Of a DNA stretch of 19,265 bases, positions 7,037-13,712 are shown one piece after another. The position numbers and the translations under genes are program-made. The number at the start of each line of letters is the position of its first letter. Within the stretch, counting starts at the first letter, position 1. The notes beneath the pieces were generated by a model. The model saw only the letters and a program-made list of their open reading frames with translations. It was not told the DNA's origin and ran no database searches. The DNA comes from CAG-877 sp963645945 (lineage in GTDB: Bacteria; Bacillota_I; Bacilli_A; RF39; UBA660), in the NCBI GenBank assembly GCA_963645945.1, contig CAVIUA010000042.1, positions 1-19,265 on the forward strand, read 5' to 3'.

Positions 7037-7198
7037 TTACTTTGTCTCTTTTAATAGTTCTTTAACACCAGAATGCTTAACACGATCTCTTTCTTCTGCT
7101 CTTTTGCCGTTATTAAATCTGGAAACATCTCCCGCTAAATATCCAGTAACTCTTCTAATTCTTTCAAACTTTTCCCCTTCGCCAACTATTTTTTCCAT
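7037..7198 (-). CDS. Separate glycyl-radical tail of class III RNR (NrdD C-terminal polypeptide, 53 aa)
   Basis: 53-codon ORF with a textbook ribosome site (GGAGG at 7207-7211, 8 nt before ATG). It starts 20 nt after the stop of the large NrdD. The product contains FERIRRVTGYLAG (11-23) then RFNNGKRAEERDRVKHS (27-43). This matches the extreme C-terminus of normal NrdD proteins, where R-R-x-x-G-Y carries the radical glycine and is followed by FN.G+..E...RV.H. Gly19 is therefore the predicted radical site. It would have to bind the 771-residue NrdD and insert its glycine loop into the barrel in trans, much as the YfiD/GrcA protein repairs pyruvate formate-lyase. It lies immediately before nrdG. 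Homology is clear to me by eye, but I could not run an alignment. I am not sure whether this split form has been described. Confidence 0.85.
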   Translation of the reverse strand: MEKIVGEGEKFERIRRVTGYLAGDVSRFNNGKRAEERDRVKHSGVKELLKETK

Positions 7199-7206
7199 AA
7201 TAAATT

Positions 7207-7211
7207 CCTCC
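7207..7211 (-). promoter_or_regulatory. Ribosome binding site of the 53-aa glycyl-radical ORF
   Basis: GGAGG on the minus strand, 8 nt from the ATG at 7198. Its ideal strength shows that the tail is made by independent initiation rather than by read-through or frameshifting from the large nrdD. Confidence 0.85.
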
Positions 7212-7218
7212 TATATTT

Positions 7219-9534
7219 TTATTTTCCACAACACTCAAGTGATGTAATTTGTTCTATTGGAACTCCCTCAAATTCATGTCTTCCACAACCAGGACAAACA
7301 TCATTGATTACACCAACATATCCACATACTGGATCTCTATCTACCGGATGGTTAACTGCACCATATCCAATACCAGATTCTTTCATTATACGAATAACCT
7401 TTTCAAAAGCATCAACGTTACTAGCAACATCTCCATCTAATTCAATATATGAAATATGTCCACCATTTGTAAGTTCATGATAAGGAGCTTCAGTTTTTAG
7501 TTTATCAGAAATACTAATATTATAATAAACTGGTACATGAAATGAATTTGTATAATATTCTCTATCAGTAACACCTTTAATCTTTCCATAAATTGCTCTA
7601 TCAATAGATGTAAATCTACCAGATAAACCTTCAGCAGGTGTAGCTAAACATGTAAAATTCAAATTATATTTTTTACAATTTTCATCACATCTATTTCTCA
7701 TAAACTTAATAATTTCAAGGCCAAGTTTTTGACTAGTTTTACTTTCACCATGATGTTCACCAGTTAAAGCCTTTAAACATTCAGCAAGACCAATGAAACC
7801 AGTTGACAATGAACCATGTTTCCATACTTTTCTTAAACGATCAGTTGGCTTTAATTTTTCACCATTAGTCCAAACACCTTGTCCTAATAAGAAAGGAAAA
7901 TTATATGAATGTTTACTACATTGAACTTCAAATCTTTCAAGCAATTGATCACGAACTTTATCCATAATTTCTCCAAGTTCTTCATAGAAACCCTTCATAT
8001 CAGCTTTATCTCTTTCTTTTAAAGCTATACCATATTTAATACCAAGTCTTGGTAAATTAATTGTTGTAAATGATAAATTTCCTCTTCCCGTAACTATCTG
8101 ATTATCAGGAGAAGTAACATCTGCTAAAACTCTTGTACGACATCCCATATAAGCAATTTCTGTATTAATATCCCCTGGTTTATAAAATTGTAAATTAAAT
8201 GGAGCATCAACAAATGCAAAGTTAGGGAAAAGTCTTTTAGCTGATACTTTACAAGCTAATCTAAATAAGTCATAGTTAGGATCTTCTTTATTATAATTAA
8301 CTCCCTCTTTTACTTTAAATATTGAAACAGGGAATATTGGAGTTTCACCATTACCTAATCCTCTATCTGTTGCTAAAAGTAAATTCTTAGTAACCATTCT
8401 TCCTTCAGGTGTTGTATCTGTTCCAAAGTTTACAGATGAAAATGGTACTTGAGCTCCTGCTCTAGAATGCATTGTATTTAAATTATGTACAAAAGCTTCC
8501 ATAGCTTGTTGAGTAGCTCTATCTGTTTTTTGTACAGCTTTTTCACTCGCTAATTTAAATATTTCTTTTACTCTGTTAGATCCTTTTTGATAGTCAGAAA
8601 ATTCTTCTAAATTAACATCAATACTTTCTACTTTATCAATTTCACGAATAATTCTATCTATATTAATAATACCTATAAAACCATCTAAATCTAAAAAATC
8701 ATATATAGTTTGTTTAAATTGTTTTTTAAATGTTTTTAAAACACCAGGTGCTAAATAATAATCAAGTGCAGGTATTGATTGTCCACCATGTTGATCATTT
8801 TGATTAGCTTGAATAACTATCGCTGCTAATGAACTATACGTTGAAATATCTTGTGGAGGTCTTACATATCCATGACCTGTATCAAATCCATTTTTAAATA
8901 ATCTTGATAAATCTATTTGACAACAAGTAGTAGTACCCATTGCTAAAAAGTCCATATCGTGAATGTGAATTTCACCTTCATCATGCATTTTTGCATATTC
9001 TGGTTTCATTAAATATGCTTTTGCAAATTCTCTTGAAACAGTAGATCCATATTGAAGCATAGTACCCATTGGACTATTACCATCAATATTAGCATTTTCC
9101 CTTTTAGCATCTTCTTCATTTGCTGATTTTAATCCTAAATTTTCTAAAGATTTTAAAAATTTATGAGTCTTCTTATCATCAAAGAATGATTGACGAGATT
9201 GAGCTCTTCTTTCACGATATTCAGAAAATGATTTATAAACATCTTCATATCCTTTTAAAGATAATTCTTCTTCAATAAAATCTTGAATTTGTTCAATTTG
9301 AAATTTATCAGTCTCTTTAGCAGCCTTTTCAATCTTCTTTAAAACTGCTTGATATACTTTTTGAATATCTTTAGAATCATATTTACGAAGTTTTTCATCT
9401 TCTCCATTATCTATTTCTACACTATCAAAACCCTTTTTTATTGCTAAAGCTATTTTAGTTTCATCAAATGAAACTTTTTTTCCGTTTCTCTTAATAACCA
9501 TTAATTGTTCTAATTTGTCACTTACTTCTACCAT
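7219..9534 (-). CDS. nrdD: Anaerobic ribonucleoside-triphosphate reductase large subunit lacking the glycyl-radical tail (NrdD, split)
   Basis: Catalytic part of class III ribonucleotide reductase, 771 residues, which reduces NTPs to dNTPs without oxygen. The N-terminal ATP-cone (MVIKRNGKKVSFDETKI from residue 12) senses dATP/ATP. The ten-stranded glycyl-radical-type barrel follows, with IHIHDMDF, TTCCQIDLSRLF and MGCRTRVLADV (the cysteine expected to become the thiyl radical). The C-terminus has DPVCGYVG and CPGCGRHE (Cys737, 747, 750, a zinc-site remnant) and stops soon after at ECCGK. The R-R-x-x-G-Y radical motif that normally follows is absent here and present in the adjacent 53-residue ORF. 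The start has GGAGG 7 nt upstream. First gene of an operon with that tail and nrdG. A fortuitous CGY at 737-739 belongs to the zinc region and is not preceded by R-R. Confidence 0.95.
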   Translation of the reverse strand: MVEVSDKLEQLMVIKRNGKKVSFDETKIALAIKKGFDSVEIDNGEDEKLRKYDSKDIQKVYQAVLKKIEKAAKETDKFQIEQIQDFIEEELSLKGYEDVYKSFSEYRERRAQSRQSFFDDKKTHKFLKSLENLGLKSANEEDAKRENANIDGNSPMGTMLQYGSTVSREFAKAYLMKPEYAKMHDEGEIHIHDMDFLAMGTTTCCQIDLSRLFKNGFDTGHGYVRPPQDISTYSSLAAIVIQANQNDQHGGQSIPALDYYLAPGVLKTFKKQFKQTIYDFLDLDGFIGIINIDRIIREIDKVESIDVNLEEFSDYQKGSNRVKEIFKLASEKAVQKTDRATQQAMEAFVHNLNTMHSRAGAQVPFSSVNFGTDTTPEGRMVTKNLLLATDRGLGNGETPIFPVSIFKVKEGVNYNKEDPNYDLFRLACKVSAKRLFPNFAFVDAPFNLQFYKPGDINTEIAYMGCRTRVLADVTSPDNQIVTGRGNLSFTTINLPRLGIKYGIALKERDKADMKGFYEELGEIMDKVRDQLLERFEVQCSKHSYNFPFLLGQGVWTNGEKLKPTDRLRKVWKHGSLSTGFIGLAECLKALTGEHHGESKTSQKLGLEIIKFMRNRCDENCKKYNLNFTCLATPAEGLSGRFTSIDRAIYGKIKGVTDREYYTNSFHVPVYYNISISDKLKTEAPYHELTNGGHISYIELDGDVASNVDAFEKVIRIMKESGIGYGAVNHPVDRDPVCGYVGVINDVCPGCGRHEFEGVPIEQITSLECCGK

Positions 9535-9569
9535 AATTTAACCTCCATCATTAAGTAACTTCTAAATTC

Positions 9570-9598
9570 ATTTTAAGAATTAAAGAAACAAAAATCAA
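9570..9598 (-). promoter_or_regulatory. Promoter of the split nrdD operon
   Basis: TTGATT (9593-9598), 17-nt spacer, TAAAAT (9570-9575) on the minus strand, giving a start near 9563 and a leader of roughly 28 nt to the ATG. The GTTGCA/TGCAAC palindrome found before the other nrdD is not present here. Confidence 0.6.
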
Positions 9599-9749
9599 TA
9601 CTAAAATCGACACTTTTTTTACCATTTTTTTCAATATGTTGATATATAAAGAAAACACCAAAAAAATATTTTTGTTCGATTTACGACAATTTACATTTTT
9701 ATACATTTAGAAAAATCAAAATATTAAAAAAAACAAATTTTTTTAAATT

Positions 9750-9787
9750 AAAAAACACTAATTCCTTGATAAATAAAGGAACTAGTG
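9750..9787 (-). terminator. Terminator of the NrdD-NrdG-dUTPase operon
   Basis: 12-bp stem (9756-9767 with 9776-9787) and 8-nt loop, then TTTTTT on the minus strand. The only imperfect pair is a G-U on the minus strand but an A-C mismatch on the plus strand, which supports the minus orientation. It lies about 50 nt after the dUTPase stop. Confidence 0.87.
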
Positions 9788-9839
9788 ATTTACAAAGTAT
9801 AAAAAATTAAAAAAATAGAAAAGTCATTTTTTTATTTTT

Positions 9840-10301
9840 TTATTTTTTTGTATCAGTTGAACCAAAACCACCATTTCTAATACCAGTTGCTTCATCATTA
9901 TCTACAGTTAAAAATTTAGTAAAAACAATTTGCCCAATAACGTCTCCTTTTTTAACTTCAATATCATGGTCACTACAGTTAAAATAAGCAAAGTAAAAAT
10001 GCCCATCATTATCTTCATTACCATAATAATCAGAATCAATTAATCCTACACTATTTGCCATTAAAAATCCTTTTTTAGGCCCAGAACTTCTATTAAGTAA
10101 TAAGAAACACTCATCATCCATACAATAACCCTTTAAACCAGTTGGAATAAGTGTTGGTTTAATACCAGGTTTATACATCGGAATAATTACATCTTCTGCT
10201 GCTTCTACATCATAGCCAGCTGAATGTGCAGTCTTTCTAACTGGCAAATTTATCCCTTTATCTTCATATCCTTTAACAATTTCAAATCCACGTCTTTTCA
10301 T
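9840..10301 (-). CDS. dut: dUTP diphosphatase
   Basis: Hydrolyses dUTP to dUMP and pyrophosphate, lowering uracil in DNA and feeding thymidylate synthesis; 153 residues, trimeric family. All five dUTPase motifs are present: AGYD (28-31), RSSGPKKG (71-78), GLIDSDYYGN (86-95), GQIVFTKF (123-130) and the C-terminal RNGGFGST (142-149). Motif 3 has an insertion just after it (EDNDGHFYF), a variant seen in Gram-positive and phage enzymes. The ATG overlaps the nrdG stop by one base (TAATG), so it is the last gene of the operon and is translationally coupled. Pairing a dUTPase with a class III reductase links dNTP production to pool cleaning. The trio is reminiscent of phage nucleotide cassettes, but no phage genes are nearby. 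Confidence 0.97.
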   Translation of the reverse strand: MKRRGFEIVKGYEDKGINLPVRKTAHSAGYDVEAAEDVIIPMYKPGIKPTLIPTGLKGYCMDDECFLLLNRSSGPKKGFLMANSVGLIDSDYYGNEDNDGHFYFAYFNCSDHDIEVKKGDVIGQIVFTKFLTVDNDEATGIRNGGFGSTDTKK

Positions 10302-10843
10302 TAAACTTCTCCTTCTAAAATATTACTATTATCAATATACAAATTAATTTTATTATTTTCAAGACTTTTTTTAACATCAATAATTCTTTGATTACTACTT
10401 CCTACATAATGAAGTTTTTCTAAAGCAAGCCCAAGTACAAATCTGCCTTCAAGTAAAACATCAATGCAATCTAATATGTTTTTTAAATTTTTATCATTTT
10501 TAACCTGCTTCATTAATTCTTCCCAAGTATATCCCGTATAACACCAAATATTTTTATCCGGAAATTTTTCTTTAATCTCTATCATTAAAGAACTTAAATT
10601 TTCTCTATTATCTAAATATAATGGATCTCCACCAGAAAAAGTAATACCAGAACACCAGTCTTTTTCTAATTCATCAAATATCTCTTTTTTTGCATTATCA
10701 TCAAAAATAAGTCCATCATTAGCGTCCCAAGTAATTGGATTCTGACAAGCATGACAATGATGAGAACATCCAGCTAGCCATAAAACAACTCTAAGCCCTT
10801 CACCATTTAACATGTCTGCCTTTGTAATATTATGATATCTCAT
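10301..10843 (-). CDS. nrdG: Anaerobic ribonucleotide reductase activating protein (NrdG), copy 2
   Basis: Radical-SAM activase for the intact NrdD upstream. An ORF start at 10885 exists, but the ATG at 10843 (MRYHNITKADMLNGEGLR) has AAGGAAG 10 nt upstream and matches the family N-terminus, giving 180 residues. The cluster motif is CSHHCHAC (Cys26, 30, 33), followed by QNP, SGGDPLY and WCYTGYTWEEL. The C-terminal part has VGSSNQRIIDVKKSL. The start is one base after the NrdD stop (TAG T ATG), and the stop overlaps the dUTPase start. It shares organisation and motifs with copy 1, but the middle and tail differ, so it is not a recent duplicate. Confidence 0.95.
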   Translation of the reverse strand: MRYHNITKADMLNGEGLRVVLWLAGCSHHCHACQNPITWDANDGLIFDDNAKKEIFDELEKDWCSGITFSGGDPLYLDNRENLSSLMIEIKEKFPDKNIWCYTGYTWEELMKQVKNDKNLKNILDCIDVLLEGRFVLGLALEKLHYVGSSNQRIIDVKKSLENNKINLYIDNSNILEGEV

Positions 10844-10844
10844 A

Positions 10845-12974
10845 CTACATTGACTTCCTTTCAGATATCTCCACCATTTTGGCATTACTTAACATTGTAT
10901 CTCCATGTACTCTAGAATATGATAAATAACCATTCATTCTATCTATTTTAGTAAGATCACTACTTCCACATTTAGGACAAACATCCATTTCTAATTCTTC
11001 ATGTCCACAGTTATTACAATAAGCTAAACTCAAATTAACACCTTCATAAAAACCTAATTTCATAGCTCTTTCTATATATGTAAGCATAGCTTCCTTATTA
11101 TAACTTAAATTATAACGTACATATTGAATTCTTCCACCTTTAAATAGTTCCCAAAAACGATTTTCTAAATCTTGTTTTTCTATACCAGTAATATTTTCCC
11201 ATACACCACAATGAAAACTATTAGAAACATATTCCCTAGAACTTACTCCTTCAATAACACCATATTTCTTTCTAAATTGTTTTATCTGTAATCCACATAA
11301 ATTCTCTGCAGGAGTACCATATATAGCGTATAAAATATGATCTTCATTCTTAAATTCTAAAGTCTTTTCATTTATATATTTTAAAACCTCAACTGCAAAT
11401 TCTCCATCTTCAACAATACTCTTTCCATTATATAAAACTTGTAATTCATTTAAAGCAGTTATTCCAAAAGATGCTGTTGAAGATCTAAGTACTGGCTCAA
11501 TTGCCTCATCTGGCTTTAAATTACCTCCATAAAAACCGCCCTGACAATAAGCTAAAGGATTAGTAGAAGCCTTTCTCTTAGCTAAATAACGATAAGTTCT
11601 AATATGTATCTTTCTAATCATTTCTAAGTAATAATCTAAGACCTCATAAAAGTCTCTTTGTTCTTCTCTAGCTTTAGCTAAAATCATAGGTAAATGTAAT
11701 GATATAGCGCCTATATTAAATCTTCCTATATAAACAGGCTTATCATTTTTATCAGCTGGACTCATTCCACCTTTTTCATACCAAGGTGATAAAAATGCTC
11801 TACATCCCATCGGACTAACAACTCTTCCATACTTTTTATAAATATCACAAACATAACCTTCTCCAGATAATGATAAATAATCTGGATACATTGTCTTTTG
11901 ACTACACTTTATCGCAGCTAAAAAATTATCTCTTAATTCCATTCCCTTACCATGTAATTTTTCATCATATAAAAATACTAATTTAGGAAATAATGTTGGT
12001 TTCTTAAATCCTTTCTTACCTTGACCTTCTCTATGTACATCTAATATAACTTTGCTTATAAGTCTTGCAAATTCATCTGTATCAATACCAAAAGTAAATG
12101 TAACAAAAGGATAATCTCCTCTACTAGAACTAACTGTATTGAGTTTATATTCAATACCTTGATATCCTTGTTCACACTCTCTTTTTACTTTACTCCAAGC
12201 ATATTTATCAGCTTCATCTTTAAAAGAGTCTCCCTTAATACTTAAATACTCATCATAATACTTCTTATAAGTAAGCTTAGCATACTTCTTCAACACAGTA
12301 TCAACTTCAGGTACAGTAAATCCACCATATTGCATAGCCGTAGTATTAATAATAACATCACCCATGACATTAAAAGCAGTCTGTAATGTTTTAGGCTCTG
12401 TATACCAAATATTACTCATCTCAAATCCATCTTTTAATACATTAGCCATATCAAATAAACAACAATTCATTGTATCACGTCTTGCACTCATATCATGTAT
12501 ATAAATATATCCATCTTTACAAGCTTCTATTTCATTAGCTGTTAAAAAAAATTTTTTATAAAGTTCTTTATTCAAGCTATTATATATTAAACATCTCTGT
12601 GTAGTAACTAAAGCACTATCCATATTAGCACATTCTTTATCACCAATATAAGTAATTACTTGTGCCTTTTTATACACTTTATCTAAAATATGAACTACTT
12701 CTTTTTTATAATCTCTATATTCTCTATAACTTCTTGCTACTAACGGATTAACTTGATCCAAAGCAGATTCTACAAAACTATGAACCTGATCAACTGTAGG
12801 ATTAGTAGTCTGAGTATTAATCATATTCCAAACTATATCTATTATTTTATCAACAGCTTCACCTGTTAAATCAACCATTACTCTTTCAGCACTAGTAGTA
12901 ACGGCTTTTCTTATTCTATCAGGATCAAACTTTTCTAAATTTCCATTTTTCTTTATAATTTTAATATCACGCAT
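10845..12974 (-). CDS. nrdD: Anaerobic ribonucleoside-triphosphate reductase, intact (NrdD)
   Basis: Complete class III reductase, 709 residues from the ATG at 12974, which has GGAGA at a proper distance. The longer ORF start at 13013 has no such site. An N-terminal ATP-cone (IKKNGNLEKFDPDRIRKAV) is followed by the barrel with YIHDMSARRDTMNCC, VSPMGCRAF (predicted thiyl cysteine) and FNIGAISLHLP. The C-terminus keeps the whole zinc and radical region: CNNCGHEE and CPKCGSSD, then DRMNGYLSYSRVHGDTM, where Gly682 is the predicted radical residue (compare E. coli Gly681). This ending (NGYLSYSRVHGDT and ERKSM) differs from the RRVTGYLAG type in the other operon, so the two enzymes belong to different subgroups. 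It is transcribed divergently from the Crp/Fnr regulator, with a shared palindrome between. Confidence 0.96.
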   Translation of the reverse strand: MRDIKIIKKNGNLEKFDPDRIRKAVTTSAERVMVDLTGEAVDKIIDIVWNMINTQTTNPTVDQVHSFVESALDQVNPLVARSYREYRDYKKEVVHILDKVYKKAQVITYIGDKECANMDSALVTTQRCLIYNSLNKELYKKFFLTANEIEACKDGYIYIHDMSARRDTMNCCLFDMANVLKDGFEMSNIWYTEPKTLQTAFNVMGDVIINTTAMQYGGFTVPEVDTVLKKYAKLTYKKYYDEYLSIKGDSFKDEADKYAWSKVKRECEQGYQGIEYKLNTVSSSRGDYPFVTFTFGIDTDEFARLISKVILDVHREGQGKKGFKKPTLFPKLVFLYDEKLHGKGMELRDNFLAAIKCSQKTMYPDYLSLSGEGYVCDIYKKYGRVVSPMGCRAFLSPWYEKGGMSPADKNDKPVYIGRFNIGAISLHLPMILAKAREEQRDFYEVLDYYLEMIRKIHIRTYRYLAKRKASTNPLAYCQGGFYGGNLKPDEAIEPVLRSSTASFGITALNELQVLYNGKSIVEDGEFAVEVLKYINEKTLEFKNEDHILYAIYGTPAENLCGLQIKQFRKKYGVIEGVSSREYVSNSFHCGVWENITGIEKQDLENRFWELFKGGRIQYVRYNLSYNKEAMLTYIERAMKLGFYEGVNLSLAYCNNCGHEELEMDVCPKCGSSDLTKIDRMNGYLSYSRVHGDTMLSNAKMVEISERKSM

Positions 12975-13001
12975 AATAACTTCTCCAATCTTATGTATTA
13001 A

Positions 13002-13007
13002 ACTATA
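13002..13007 (-). promoter_or_regulatory. Candidate -10 of the intact nrdD operon
   Basis: TATAGT on the minus strand with no good -35 hexamer at 16-18 nt. The transcript would start near 12995, which puts the centre of the palindrome at 13030-13043 at -41.5. Crp/Fnr-type activators commonly bind there when they replace a poor -35. Confidence 0.5.
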
Positions 13008-13029
13008 ACTCAAATATTTAAAATGGACT

Positions 13030-13043
13030 GTTGCATTTGCAAC
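13030..13043. promoter_or_regulatory. Palindromic operator GTTGCA-TT-TGCAAC between nrdD and the Crp/Fnr gene
   Basis: Perfect 6+6 inverted repeat in the 114-nt divergent region. It overlaps the -35 of the regulator's own promoter and lies at about -41.5 of the nrdD promoter. The natural candidate to bind it is the neighbouring Crp/Fnr-type protein, which would activate nrdD and repress itself. The half-site TTGCA differs from the classical FNR (TTGAT) and CRP (TGTGA) sites. Confidence 0.6.
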
Positions 13044-13065
13044 AAAAACTAAAAAATGTTAAAAT
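13037..13065 (+). promoter_or_regulatory. Promoter of the Crp/Fnr-type regulator
   Basis: TTGCAA (13037-13042), 17-nt spacer, TAAAAT (13060-13065). The -35 is one half of the palindrome, so bound regulator should block it. AAGGAG follows at about 13073-13078. Confidence 0.6.
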
Positions 13066-13088
13066 TATTTCATAAGGAGTGCATTAAA

Positions 13089-13712
13089 ATGTTTGAAACC
13101 ATTGAAAAAGAAAAGATAAATAGTTTTAAAAATAATTTGTCAAAGTGTGTAAATGTAACACGTAAAGTATTTACAAACAAACAGTTAATAATAAGTAACT
13201 TTTCTAAAAAAAATCTTATTGGATTTATAACTTATGGAAAGGCCTCTATTATAAAAACAGATATTAATGGTAATACTACAATCATGCGTGAATTAAAAGA
13301 AAATGATATTTTCTCTAATTTATTCTTTCAACATTCAGAAGATGAAATATATATTATAAGTAATATTCAAACTGAAGTTATTTTTATAGATTATTTTAAC
13401 ATTTTAAAAACCTGTAGTAAAAACTGTCCTTTTCACAATAACTTAGTAATTAATTTATTTGACTTATTAATAAAAGATAATCGTAAACAAAATGAAAAAA
13501 TAGAATTATTATCTCAAAAAACAGTAAGAGATAAAATTCTATATTTCTTAAAACAAAGAATGAATAAAGACAATATATTCAAAGTAACAACTTCATACAA
13601 AGCCATTGCTGAATACATTGTTGTCGATAGAAGTAATCTAATGCGTGAATTAAACAAATTAGAAAAAGATGGACTAATAAAGCGAGATAAAAATATTATT
13701 CATATACTTTAG
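13089..13712 (+). CDS. Crp/Fnr-family transcriptional regulator
   Basis: The only plus-strand gene. The ATG at 13089 has AAGGAG 10 nt upstream and is preferred to the one at 13056, which precedes that site; product 207 residues. A cyclic-nucleotide-binding-like beta-barrel domain (about 25-105) leads to a dimerisation helix and a Crp-type winged helix (about 145-207). The recognition region is YKAIAEYIVVDRSNLMREL (170-188), as in the RSALSREL group. Cys109 and Cys113 in TCSKNCPFHNNL form a CxxxC pair just before the dimer helix, a feature I associate with many clostridial members; a redox or metal role is possible but unproven. The FNR N-terminal four-cysteine cluster is absent. Its divergence from the anaerobic reductase operon and the shared palindrome suggest control of dNTP synthesis. 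Its 3' end overlaps the convergent pseudopilin gene by 17 bp. Confidence 0.88.
   Translation: MFETIEKEKINSFKNNLSKCVNVTRKVFTNKQLIISNFSKKNLIGFITYGKASIIKTDINGNTTIMRELKENDIFSNLFFQHSEDEIYIISNIQTEVIFIDYFNILKTCSKNCPFHNNLVINLFDLLIKDNRKQNEKIELLSQKTVRDKILYFLKQRMNKDNIFKVTTSYKAIAEYIVVDRSNLMRELNKLEKDGLIKRDKNIIHIL

Larger units (their letters stand above)
9535..9839. other. 305-nt intergenic region between two reductase operons
   Basis: Contains, from high to low coordinates, the terminator of the dUTPase operon (9750-9787), a very AT-rich stretch with poly-A and poly-T runs, an imperfect inverted repeat (TTGTTCG at 9672-9678 and CGACAA at 9684-9689) and the nrdD promoter (9570-9598). No ORF of coding quality was seen on either strand. 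Confidence 0.6.

Noticed and set aside
7219..7290. CGYVG near the end of the large split NrdD as its radical glycine.
   Set aside because: It is part of the zinc-binding segment (followed by CPGC) and is not preceded by R-R. In complete NrdD proteins a similar CGY occurs there in addition to the true radical motif further on.
9672..9689. Inverted repeat TTGTTCG/CGACAA upstream of the split nrdD as a regulator site.
   Set aside because: The arms differ by one base in length, the element lies about 110 nt upstream of the inferred start, and it does not resemble the palindrome at 13030. It is not distinguishable from chance in such AT-rich DNA.
9840..12974. A prophage suggested by the nrdD-nrdG-dut trio.
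   Set aside because: No integrase, structural, lysis or packaging gene and no attachment repeat is present in the window; the trio alone does not show a prophage.
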